A stretch of 6,408 nucleotides of DNA from the NCBI GenBank assembly GCA_966186435.1, contig CBIFWW010000174.1, positions 1-6,408 on the forward strand. Reading direction: 5' to 3'. The stretch comes from CBIFWW01 sp966186435. GTDB lineage: Bacteria > Pseudomonadota > Gammaproteobacteria > Enterobacterales > Enterobacteriaceae. Under the pieces are notes generated by a model. That model did not search any database. It worked only from the letters and a program-made list of their open reading frames with translations, and had not been told where the DNA came from. The translations under genes and the position numbers were made by a program. Positions 1-6,408 of the stretch are shown here, piece after piece (position 1 is the stretch's first letter; every line of letters begins with the position of its first letter).

Positions 1-802
1 GCGTATAATTATCAAGGGTCATCAGCCGTTTTCCCTGAGCCGAAAAAAAGACGATATTCATCACCAGGGTATTATCCCCGGGTTGATAAGGCTGAGTTAA
101 TGCTGCGTGGACAAAACAGCTTTCCCCCAACGGCGCATGGAAACCAATGTGCCCGTAGCTAATAGGCAGGTAATGGTCTTCGGTTAGGTTTGACAGGCAG
201 GCAATGGCGACAGAATCAATCATTGCCGGATGGAAAGCATAGCGTCGCAGATCATCTGAGTACGCTTTTGCCAACGCCAATTGTATAAACCATTCGCTGT
301 CATTTTTACGTAGCTCTGTAATGGTTTGCCAGCGCGGGCTAAGCGCCAGGAAATCTTGGTTAGTGCTGAACGCACAATCACTAATAACCGTGGAGCACCG
401 CTGGCGGATAGCCTCCGGTTGCATATCCTTACCTGCGGTGGATTTCGCTTCGCCAATCTGGCCAAAGGCATGCTCTTGCCAGTTAAAGTCGAGTATTCCC
501 CGGCTTTTGAGGCTAAAGCGGTAGCCTTTATCCTGTTGACTAACAATCAGGTTCATTTCGCGCGGCCAGGCGTGATGGTAGAGTACCGGCGTGCTCAGCA
601 TCAGATTTTTTACCTCTAACGCGTCGCCCGATTTAAATACCGCCAGGTACTCGTTGAGTAGCGACAGAATCGTAGTTCCGACTAAGGTCGGCGTTTTTAA
701 CAAGCGATGTTCATCAATCACCCAATCGCGGTTGACAGCAAGATTGACGCGAAATATCTCTTCATCGTTTTTACTATCAATCTGCGACAGTAAGTCACCG
801 GT
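1..802 (-). other. Dehydratase (DH) domain after the KR, atypical motifs, cut by window edge
   Basis: A double-hotdog dehydratase-like domain follows the KR. The stretch DWVIDEHRLLKTPTLVG aligns without gaps to the usual HxxxGxxxxP region: His1403 is kept, but Gly becomes Lys1407 and Pro becomes Val1412. The second half has FHPAMIDSVAI, keeping Asp1567 but with Ile where DxxxQ has Gln. The spacing of 164 residues between His and Asp is normal. Both catalytic residues are present, so water removal is possible, but the altered motifs leave room for reduced activity or for a different role such as double-bond shifting. The C-terminal end is beyond position 1. Confidence 0.85.
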
Positions 803-3800
803 TATTTTCCCACGCAGGGTGTTTTTGATTTTTTCATTTTGCTGCTTGTTCCAGCGCGCGGCCATGCCAATATCTGCCCACTGACCCCAGTTGATAGACA
901 TGCTGTAGCCTGGGCGATGCTGGTTCCGATAATGGGCGAATACGTCCATAAAGGCGTTACCGGCACAGTAATCGATGCGTGCCGGGTCGCCAACAATAGC
1001 TGTGATCGATGAAAACATCAGGAAGAAATCTACGGACCGATCGGCCAGCAATTGATCCAGAATTAACGTACCGCGCACTTTCGGCGCCAACACATCAGTA
1101 CAGTTGGTGTTGTTTTTCAGCGGGATAATACCGCCGCCTGCCACACCTGCGGTATGGAATACGCCGTCAATCCGTGGAAATTCAGCCAGGCCCGCTTTCA
1201 TACCGGTATAATCGCACACGTCCACATTCAGTAGGTGTACGCGATTGCCTTGTTCTTCAAGGCGCAGGATACAGGCCAGCTTTTCGCTGATGGCATCATC
1301 AATGGCGTGCTGCTGGATCCAATGCTGCCACTCTGCGCGCGCCGGTAAAGGCGAACGGTAGGTGAGGACTAGCGTTGCATTGCTGCTTTGCGCTAATTGC
1401 TCTGCTACCAGCATGCCAATACCGCCTAAGCCGCCGGTGATCAGATAGACACCGTCATCGCGGATAGCCACAGGTTTATGGCTGGCTTCGGCAGGCAACG
1501 GCACTTGCTGATAGGCTTCCTCCCAGCGCTGGTTACCACGGTAGGCCACCAGATTGCCATCGCTATTGATATGGCTTTCCGCAATAAGTAGGCCCGCAAT
1601 ATCCGCCGCTGGAGTAGTGAGATCAACATCTACCAGGTGACAATGCACTTCATGGTATTCATGGTAAAAAACCCTGGCAGGCCCCGTTAGCAGCGCCTTG
1701 TGCGGCGCACCAATCGGTTCGCCTGTCACGCTATAGATGCCGTTAGTGACCAGCAACAAACGCAGTCCTTCCAACAGGTTTTCGCCAATCAACGCCTGTT
1801 GTAAGTACATCGGACTATAAAACGCATCACGCTCGAAACGTCCACAGTTATCCAGCAGCTGAGTGTCGTCATCGGCCTGCGCCAGGCTCCATAAGTGCAG
1901 GATGCGGGTGGGCGTTAAGCCACTTTTCTTAAGGCTGGCCAACAGACTCACGTAATGTGTGCTGTTATCAGGATCGATCGCGAATGCCGTACCATGTTCC
2001 TGGTAGGTTGCACTCTGAGTAACGGTGATTACCTTGAAACCGTCTTCGCTAAGCTGCGCGCGCAGCGCATTGGCCACCCCGTGTTTGTCGGCAAAAATGA
2101 CCCAACAGTCTGCCGCTACGGCCGCCGCCTTGCCGCTCATGTATTTAGCCGGGATGGTTTGACGCCAGGCGGGCATATAAAACCAGTTGTCGATACTAGC
2201 CTGCTTTTTCTTACGCGCATTAACAGAACGGTTGTCCAGACCGTGTAGCGCATCCCCTTTGGCCTGTGGCAGAGCGAAGGCTTTACGTTCAAAGGGGTAA
2301 CCTGGTAGTGGCAGGCGCTGGCGGTGCTGGTCAACATAATAGTTCGACCAGTCAACCGCGACCCCGTTGCACCACAGATTGCCTAATCCAATCAGGAGTT
2401 GCTCGCCGGTCAGCGCAACATCTTTAGCCGTAGGCAGGGAGGCAAAAATTGCCGGGTTCTCTGCGGTATTGATATGTTGTTTGGCAGCTGATTCCAGGGA
2501 GCGGCCAGGACCCACTTCTAAAAACACAAACTGGCGATGACCGTCTGCAATTAATGTTTTAAATGCGTGAGTGAACAGCACCGGCTGGCGCACGTGGTTA
2601 ACCCAATAATCCTGACTCTGTGCCTGGCTATCGGTGATGAAGTCGCCGGTGACCGTTGATACAAATGGAATCTGTGGGGGATTAAAAGCTATTTTGGCAA
2701 TAACCTCGCGGAAATCCTCCAGCATCGGCTCCATCATGTAAGAGTGGAAAGCATGGGAGGTATCGAGGTGTTTACAGAAAATACCGTCGTCTTCAAGCTT
2801 GTTCTGGAAAACCTCAATCTCTGGCAGACTTCCAGCTATCACACACAAACCTGGGTAATTTGCCGCAGCAATCTCAAGCTGGCTTTCCGATAAGCGTTCG
2901 CGCAGCGCGTCTTCATCCATTAATACTGCCAGCATCGCTCCCGCCGGAAGTTGCTGTACCAGCTTGCCGCGCATGGCGACCGCGGTCAGCGCGTCTTCAA
3001 GCGATAGTACGCCTGAAAGGCAGGCTGCCACGTATTCGCCTACGCTATGGCCAATCATCACGTCAGGCTTAATGCCCCATGACATCCATAGCTGCGCCAG
3101 CGCATATTCCACCACAAACAGCGCGGGTTGGGTGTATTGGGTTTCATTAATAAGATGTTTATCGGTGCTGTCAGCTTCCTGGAAAATGACGCTGCGAAGA
3201 TCACGCCCGAGAAGACCATCAAGCTGGGCGCAACAGGTATCCAGATGCTGGCGGAAAACCGCATAATCCTGATATAAGTCGCGGGCCATATTAATGTACT
3301 GATTGCCCTGGCCTGGGAACATAAATACTACTGATTTATGATTTTTCCCCGACGCCGCTGGAGCCACCGTGGGCTGAGCCAGTTTGCTAAGCAGCGCTTC
3401 GCGATCACTGGCCACGATAAAGCTGCTGTGCGCCATATGCTGGCGGCCGACCTGTAGCGTATAGGCCATGTCCGCCAGGTTAATCCTCTCATTTTGCGCT
3501 ACATACAGCCGGAGGTTTTCACGCATTTTCTCAAGTGCCGTAGGAGTTTTTGCTGAGCAGGGGAACAACATATATCCCTTGGATGGGCTGCTGGCAGGAG
3601 CCTCCGGCGCTTGCTCCATAATCACGCAAGCATTGGTGCCCCCCACGCCAAAAGAGTTCACCAGCGCGCGAAGCGGTTCGCCGTTAGCCTCCAGCGCTTG
3701 CGTTTCGGTATTAATAAAGAACGGGCTGTTGGCAAAATCGATATTCGGATTAGGCGTTTTATAGTGCAGTGAGGCCGGTAAAATACGATTTTTTAACGCC

Positions 3801-4915
3801 AGTGCAGTTTTAATTAAACTGGCCACGCCGGAGGCCGCGTCAGTATGGCCGATGTTGGTTTTGACCGATCCCAGGCGGCAAAACTGGTTTTTTGCGGTGA
3901 ATTGCTGGAACGTTTGGCTAAGCGAGCTGAACTCGATTGGATCGCCTAATGCCGTGGCGGTACCGTGAGCTTCCACAAAGCTAATGGTGGCCGGGTTGAC
4001 GTTGGCGCGACGTAAGGCTTCTTTTGCCACGTCAATCTGACCGTCGATACCCGGCGCGGTAAAGCCCGCCTTCGTGTTACCGTCGTTGTTGATCGCACCC
4101 CCTTTGATTAGTGCATAAATATGGTCGCCGTCGTTGATAGCATCACTCAGGCGCTTGAGCAGCACCACCCCAACACCGCGGCTAAATACCGTCCCATTGG
4201 CCCGGGCATCAAAGGCATAACAATGGCCATCGGCCGATTCCATTCCTCCTTGCATATACTGATAGCCGCGGCGTTCTGGAGTATCAATCGAAACCCCACC
4301 AGCGAGCGCCATATCGCTTTCCCCGTTTCGTAGGCTATTCACGCCCATCACAATGGCTACCATCGCCGTGGAACATGCGGTCTGTACATCGACGCTGGGG
4401 CCTTTAAGGTTGAGTTTGTAAGAAACCCGGGTGGTAACGTAATCTTTGTCATTGTTGGTCACCACGGAAGCGCCGCTGGCATACTTTTGAACCTGCGGAT
4501 TTTCCCCTGCCTGGTGAAGATGCCAGGCGGTACCGGTACCGCCAAACACACTGACTTTTCCCGGGTAAGTAGAGGGGATGTAACCCGCATCTTCAAAGGC
4601 AAGCCAGCTGCATTCCAGGAAATGGCGGTGCTGCGGGTCCATGATTTCCGCGTCGCGAGGCGTGATGTCAAAGAAGCTGGCGTCAAAATACTCAGCATCG
4701 CCCAAGATCCCGCGACGGCGAATATAATTTGGGTCGGCGATAAGTGCCTCATCTACGCCGGAGGCACGTAATTCAGCGTCGGTAAAAGTGACGATGGTTT
4801 CCTGGCCGCCCAGTAGATTGCGCCAGTAGGCGCCGATATCTTCCGCACCGGGGAAACGGCCCGCCATACCAATAATAGCAATATCGTGATTATCTAAATT
4901 TACGAGCTTATTCAT
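1..4915 (-). CDS. Type I modular PKS, KS-AT-KR-DH (3' end outside window)
   Basis: Modular polyketide synthase that extends the chain delivered by the upstream NRPS by one malonyl unit and processes the beta-carbon. The 1638 visible codons contain no stop. Domains in order: KS at about 10-436 (Cys181, His317, His357), AT at 530-835 (Ser624, HAFH 721-724), a post-AT linker ending LPLPGYPFER at about 868-877, KR at 905-1352 (TGGLGGIG 1160-1167, Ser1303, Tyr1316, Asn1320) and DH from about 1372 to the edge (His1403, Asp1567). I chose the ATG at 4915 because GGAG lies nine bases upstream and the KS begins about ten residues later; an in-frame ATG at 4930 lacks a good ribosome site, and a TGA at 4933-4931 closes the frame above it. 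An AT in the chain makes this a cis-AT enzyme. No carrier domain is seen before the edge, so at least an ACP must follow. KR before DH is unusual. Confidence 0.97.
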   Translation of the reverse strand, partial: MNKLVNLDNHDIAIIGMAGRFPGAEDIGAYWRNLLGGQETIVTFTDAELRASGVDEALIADPNYIRRRGILGDAEYFDASFFDITPRDAEIMDPQHRHFLECSWLAFEDAGYIPSTYPGKVSVFGGTGTAWHLHQAGENPQVQKYASGASVVTNNDKDYVTTRVSYKLNLKGPSVDVQTACSTAMVAIVMGVNSLRNGESDMALAGGVSIDTPERRGYQYMQGGMESADGHCYAFDARANGTVFSRGVGVVLLKRLSDAINDGDHIYALIKGGAINNDGNTKAGFTAPGIDGQIDVAKEALRRANVNPATISFVEAHGTATALGDPIEFSSLSQTFQQFTAKNQFCRLGSVKTNIGHTDAASGVASLIKTALALKNRILPASLHYKTPNPNIDFANSPFFINTETQALEANGEPLRALVNSFGVGGTNACVIMEQAPEAPASSPSKGYMLFPCSAKTPTALEKMRENLRLYVAQNERINLADMAYTLQVGRQHMAHSSFIVASDREALLSKLAQPTVAPAASGKNHKSVVFMFPGQGNQYINMARDLYQDYAVFRQHLDTCCAQLDGLLGRDLRSVIFQEADSTDKHLINETQYTQPALFVVEYALAQLWMSWGIKPDVMIGHSVGEYVAACLSGVLSLEDALTAVAMRGKLVQQLPAGAMLAVLMDEDALRERLSESQLEIAAANYPGLCVIAGSLPEIEVFQNKLEDDGIFCKHLDTSHAFHSYMMEPMLEDFREVIAKIAFNPPQIPFVSTVTGDFITDSQAQSQDYWVNHVRQPVLFTHAFKTLIADGHRQFVFLEVGPGRSLESAAKQHINTAENPAIFASLPTAKDVALTGEQLLIGLGNLWCNGVAVDWSNYYVDQHRQRLPLPGYPFERKAFALPQAKGDALHGLDNRSVNARKKKQASIDNWFYMPAWRQTIPAKYMSGKAAAVAADCWVIFADKHGVANALRAQLSEDGFKVITVTQSATYQEHGTAFAIDPDNSTHYVSLLASLKKSGLTPTRILHLWSLAQADDDTQLLDNCGRFERDAFYSPMYLQQALIGENLLEGLRLLLVTNGIYSVTGEPIGAPHKALLTGPARVFYHEYHEVHCHLVDVDLTTPAADIAGLLIAESHINSDGNLVAYRGNQRWEEAYQQVPLPAEASHKPVAIRDDGVYLITGGLGGIGMLVAEQLAQSSNATLVLTYRSPLPARAEWQHWIQQHAIDDAISEKLACILRLEEQGNRVHLLNVDVCDYTGMKAGLAEFPRIDGVFHTAGVAGGGIIPLKNNTNCTDVLAPKVRGTLILDQLLADRSVDFFLMFSSITAIVGDPARIDYCAGNAFMDVFAHYRNQHRPGYSMSINWGQWADIGMAARWNKQQNEKIKNTLRGKITGDLLSQIDSKNDEEIFRVNLAVNRDWVIDEHRLLKTPTLVGTTILSLLNEYLAVFKSGDALEVKNLMLSTPVLYHHAWPREMNLIVSQQDKGYRFSLKSRGILDFNWQEHAFGQIGEAKSTAGKDMQPEAIRQRCSTVISDCAFSTNQDFLALSPRWQTITELRKNDSEWFIQLALAKAYSDDLRRYAFHPAMIDSVAIACLSNLTEDHYLPISYGHIGFHAPLGESCFVHAALTQPYQPGDNTLVMNIVFFSAQGKRLMTLDNYT
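860..2203 (-). other. Ketoreductase (KR): structural and catalytic halves
   Basis: This domain reduces the beta-ketone with NADPH. It starts directly after the AT linker with the structural half (DNWFYMPAWRQ), followed by the catalytic half. The nucleotide-binding loop TGGLGGIG is at 1160-1167, and the catalytic set Lys1279, Ser1303, Tyr1316 and Asn1320 is complete, so it should be active. NWGQWADIGM (from 1342) ends the domain. The LDD motif of B-type reductases is absent (HTAGVAGGGI in its place), and there is no Trp eight residues before Tyr1316 as in A-type enzymes, so the alcohol stereochemistry cannot be called. Confidence 0.94.
2411..3328 (-). other. Acyltransferase (AT) domain, predicted malonyl-CoA specific
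   Basis: This domain loads the extender unit onto the module's ACP. PGQGNQ is at 534-539, the nucleophile Ser624 is in GHSVGE, and MRGKLVQ follows. The specificity motif is HAFH (721-724), which in this family goes with malonyl-CoA; methylmalonyl-specific domains usually carry YASH. VGPGRSLE near residue 805 and the linker LPLPGYPFER close the region. Malonyl choice is inferred from these motifs and is usually reliable. Confidence 0.94.
3608..4888 (-). other. Ketosynthase (KS) domain
   Basis: This domain takes the chain from the upstream carrier onto Cys181 and condenses it with malonyl-ACP. The nucleophile lies in QTACSTA, and the two histidines are in EAHGTAT (His317) and KTNIGH (His357), with normal spacing. 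The C-terminal NSFGVGGTNA signature is present. The full catalytic triad means an elongating KS, not a decarboxylating loading KSQ. It starts about ten residues from the protein N-terminus, right after a PCP-ending NRPS gene, so it probably accepts an aminoacyl or peptidyl chain. One small oddity is HGTAT where HGTGT is usual. Confidence 0.96.
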
Positions 4916-4930
4916 GGGTAGCGGCTCCAT
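4908..4930 (-). promoter_or_regulatory. Translational coupling site: overlapping stop/start with Shine-Dalgarno
   Basis: The PKS start ATG (4915-4913) lies upstream of the NRPS stop TAA (4910-4908), so the two reading frames share 8 bases (ATGAATAA). A GGAG Shine-Dalgarno at 4928-4925 sits nine bases before the ATG, inside the last codons of the NRPS gene. This layout is typical of translational coupling, which would keep the two subunits near equal amounts; the coupling is inferred, while the overlap and the ribosome site are seen directly. An in-frame ATG at 4930-4928 would add five residues (MEPLP) but has no convincing ribosome site of its own. Confidence 0.8.
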
Positions 4931-6408
4931 TCAATTGATTATCAGTATCAGGCAACATGCCTTTTTCAGTAAGGAAATGGCTTAATGTTTTAACGGTGGG
5001 GTATTGAAAGAGATCGACAATCGAAACTGGAGTAGGCAGGATCTTTTTGAGTTCACGATGAACTTTTGACATCAATAAAGAATTGCCACCGGCATCAAAA
5101 AAATTTTCATGGATCGATAAATTTTTATTGTTGAGTATTTTTTCCCATATTTCGATAATTTTACTTTCAATTTTTGATGAGGGTGGTGCGATGTTTTTTA
5201 TCATGTAATCGAGACCTTTTTTAATAATGTGACGTAGGGCGTTATTGTCTACTTTACCGTTGGGCAAGGTAGGTATAAAAGCTTGCTCAATAAAACAGGA
5301 GGGAACCATATAAAACGGCAGTAGCTTTAAAAGGTATTCTTTGAGTTCAGAATCGAGGACGTTTTGGTTTTCTTTTACCACATAAAAAGCGACTAGTTCG
5401 GTATCCCTGGTTTGGGTTGGTGCTTTCACAATTATCGCGGCATTTGATAGTTTATTATAATTACGTAGGATGGCTTCAGTTTCATGTAGTTCTACGCGAT
5501 GGCCGCGCAGTTTAATTTGGCTATCAATGCGCCCGAGAAACTCCAATGCGCCGTCTGCACGTGCCTGAACAATATCCCCGGTTTTATACATCAGGCCTGG
5601 CGCATCGGCTGCGAAAAGCTCGCGCACAAAGCTATTGCGCGTTAGTTCAGGCGCGTTGATGTAACCTTTTGCCAACGTGTCGCCCGCTAAATACAGCTCG
5701 CCAGCATTACCTGGCGGCAGCACATGGCCCTGAGCATCGAGGATATAGGCCCGGACATAGGGAAGAGGAGCGCCAATTGGCACCATGGTAGATGTGGCCC
5801 CGGGTTGGCATTGCCAGTGGCAGGCAAAAATCGTGGCCTCAGTTGGCCCATACAAATTGTGAATGTGGCCAGAAAACTGCGCGGCCAAATCATCTACCAG
5901 CTTCTGATCTAGCGCTTCGCCACCAGAGAAAATATGCCTCAGTTCGTTACAGCTGTACAAGGCCTGGGCCGCCACTATCGCCCGAAGTGCCGTCGGCACG
6001 AACTGGGCAACGGTGACGCGCTGGTGACGCATAAAATTAATAAGCTGGTGGGGATCGTATTTTATCTCGTCAGTAATTAGCGCACAGCTTGCGCCGGTTA
6101 TCAGTGGCCAGAAAATTTCCCATACGGAGACATCAAAACTGAAGGTGGACTGGTTAAGTACCACATCGTATGGCGTTATTTTGAAGCTGTTATGCATCCA
6201 CCTGAGGTAGTTCATCACCGTGCGGTGCCCAACCATTACCCCTTTGGGCTGACCCGTCGACCCTGAGGTATACATTACGTAGCACAGCGCGTCACCCGTA
6301 ACTTCAGGCAGCGGGGGAAGGTAAGGAAAATTAAGATCTAATTTAGTAATATCTATTTCATTATTACTGTCCAGAATTGTCGAGGTATAGGCAGATTCAG
6401 TGATAATA
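4908..6408 (-). CDS. NRPS, C-terminal part: adenylation domain and terminal PCP (5' end outside window)
   Basis: Non-ribosomal peptide synthetase subunit that activates an amino acid as its adenylate and loads it on its own carrier domain in the cytoplasm. The frame is open from the right edge (first full codon at 6407), giving 499 visible residues, and ends with TAA at 4910-4908. Numbering from the edge, the A3 loop YTSGSTGQPKG is at about 46-55, FDVSVWEIF (A4) at 91-99, NLYGPTEATIF (A5) at 184-194, then YKTGD (A7), GRIDSQIKLRGHRVEL (A8) and LPNGKVD with the A10 lysine K385. A PCP with DAGGNSL and Ser443 follows. The true start lies upstream: the ATG at 6275 falls inside the A3 loop. Any condensation domain would also be outside the window. 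The gene overlaps the PKS gene by 8 bases and lies in the same operon. Base composition changes sharply within it (see findings). The family is certain; the product is not. Confidence 0.97.
   Translation of the reverse strand, partial: IITESAYTSTILDSNNEIDITKLDLNFPYLPPLPEVTGDALCYVMYTSGSTGQPKGVMVGHRTVMNYLRWMHNSFKITPYDVVLNQSTFSFDVSVWEIFWPLITGASCALITDEIKYDPHQLINFMRHQRVTVAQFVPTALRAIVAAQALYSCNELRHIFSGGEALDQKLVDDLAAQFSGHIHNLYGPTEATIFACHWQCQPGATSTMVPIGAPLPYVRAYILDAQGHVLPPGNAGELYLAGDTLAKGYINAPELTRNSFVRELFAADAPGLMYKTGDIVQARADGALEFLGRIDSQIKLRGHRVELHETEAILRNYNKLSNAAIIVKAPTQTRDTELVAFYVVKENQNVLDSELKEYLLKLLPFYMVPSCFIEQAFIPTLPNGKVDNNALRHIIKKGLDYMIKNIAPPSSKIESKIIEIWEKILNNKNLSIHENFFDAGGNSLLMSKVHRELKKILPTPVSIVDLFQYPTVKTLSHFLTEKGMLPDTDNQLNGAATHE
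4959..5183 (-). other. Peptidyl carrier protein (PCP/thiolation) domain
   Basis: A carrier domain of about 75 residues directly after the A domain. The core FFDAGGNSLL contains the serine (Ser443 from the window edge, codon 5081-5079) that a phosphopantetheinyl transferase would load with the 4'-phosphopantetheine arm. Helix 1 (KIIEIWEKIL) and the later VDLFQYPTVKTLSHFL stretch match the family. Only about 16 residues follow the domain before the stop, with no thioesterase or condensation domain, so the chain must pass to another protein; the overlapping PKS gene, which starts with a KS, is the obvious acceptor. The domain is coded in an AT-rich stretch, unlike the A-domain core upstream. Confidence 0.93.
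5230..6408 (-). other. NRPS adenylation domain (partial), pocket code about DVWQFGLIFK
   Basis: This domain makes aminoacyl-AMP and transfers the amino acid to the PCP. Motifs A3 to A10 are intact, including the P-loop-like SGSTGQPKG, the GPTE adenine-pocket motif, the TGD ribose-binding Asp and the A10 lysine K385 (NGKVD), so it looks active. Aligned by eye to GrsA, the ten pocket residues are D92, V93, W96, Q135, F160, G162, L185, I193, F194 and K385 (numbered from the window edge). From memory, a glutamine code DAWQFGLIDK agrees at eight of ten positions. Glycine codes such as DILQLGLIWK agree at about six, and serine codes share the DVW start. Glutamine or a close analogue is the best guess, but Phe at position 331 instead of Asp makes it uncertain. 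The N-terminal quarter (A1-A2) is outside the window. Confidence 0.9.

Noticed and set aside
2411..3328. A trans-AT PKS, suggested by the odd domain order.
   Set aside because: A complete AT with GHSVGE and HAFH is built into the module, so this is a cis-AT enzyme.
3845..3967. HGTAT in place of HGTGT as a sign of a dead KS.
   Set aside because: The catalytic histidine and the rest of the triad are intact; a Gly-to-Ala change in this loop is a mild variant and not evidence of inactivity.
220..4752. Short minus-strand frames (220-546, 802-996, 1441-1629, 2137-2355, 3058-3264, 4459-4752).
   Set aside because: They are out-of-frame readings inside the continuous PKS frame, which has intact motifs on both sides, so they do not indicate frameshifts or nested genes.
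4928..4930. Alternative PKS start at the in-frame ATG at 4930.
   Set aside because: It has no convincing Shine-Dalgarno upstream, whereas the ATG at 4915 has GGAG nine bases away. It remains possible and would add only five residues.
5772..5781. Perfect palindrome GCCAATTGGC as a possible operator.
   Set aside because: It lies deep inside the A-domain coding sequence, and a ten-base palindrome is expected by chance in a window of this size.
321..6016. Plus-strand open frames of 60-100 codons (for example 326-619, 1955-2248, 2964-3266, 3468-3764, 4487-4771).
   Set aside because: All lie antisense to conserved PKS or NRPS domains, show no recognisable family and have no convincing ribosome sites; they are shadows of the coding strand.
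4908..6275. ATG at 6275 as the start of a 455-residue gene.
   Set aside because: It lies inside the A3 motif (VMYTSGSTG), and the frame stays open with A-domain-like sequence (LCYVMYTSGS) to the window edge, so the true start is upstream.

Overview
The window is a slice through an assembly-line natural-product cluster, with everything on the minus strand. It holds two large genes, both cut by the window edges. Reading 5'->3' on the minus strand, the first is the 3' part of a non-ribosomal peptide synthetase (NRPS; positions 6408 down to 4908). It shows most of an adenylation (A) domain and a terminal peptidyl carrier protein (PCP). The second is the 5' part of a type I polyketide synthase (PKS; positions 4915 down to 1). 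It reads KS-AT-KR-DH and runs off the left edge without a stop. I translated the minus frame from 4915 to 1 by hand and it stays open for 1638 codons with no frameshift.

The genes overlap by 8 bases, so they form an operon and are probably translationally coupled. The inferred chemistry is as follows. The A domain activates an amino acid; its pocket code, as I align it, is nearest to what I recall for glutamine, with glycine as a weaker alternative. The amino acid is loaded on the PCP and passed to the KS. The KS condenses it, or the peptide it ends, with a malonyl unit chosen by the AT. The KR then reduces the beta-ketone and the DH may dehydrate it. The carrier protein that must complete the PKS module lies beyond the left edge.

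The organism is probably a gammaproteobacterium, perhaps of the Enterobacterales. This rests only on roughly 50-55% GC in most of the coding sequence, codon style and general feel; no housekeeping gene is present to confirm it. I do not recognise the product or a named cluster.

The points most worth a second look are: the KR lies before the DH, the reverse of the usual order; the DH keeps its catalytic His and Asp but has altered motifs around them; and the A-domain core is about 54% GC between flanks of about 36% and 28%, which suggests subdomain exchange. There is no non-coding stretch of any length, and I see no RNA gene, mobile element, CRISPR array, promoter or terminator.
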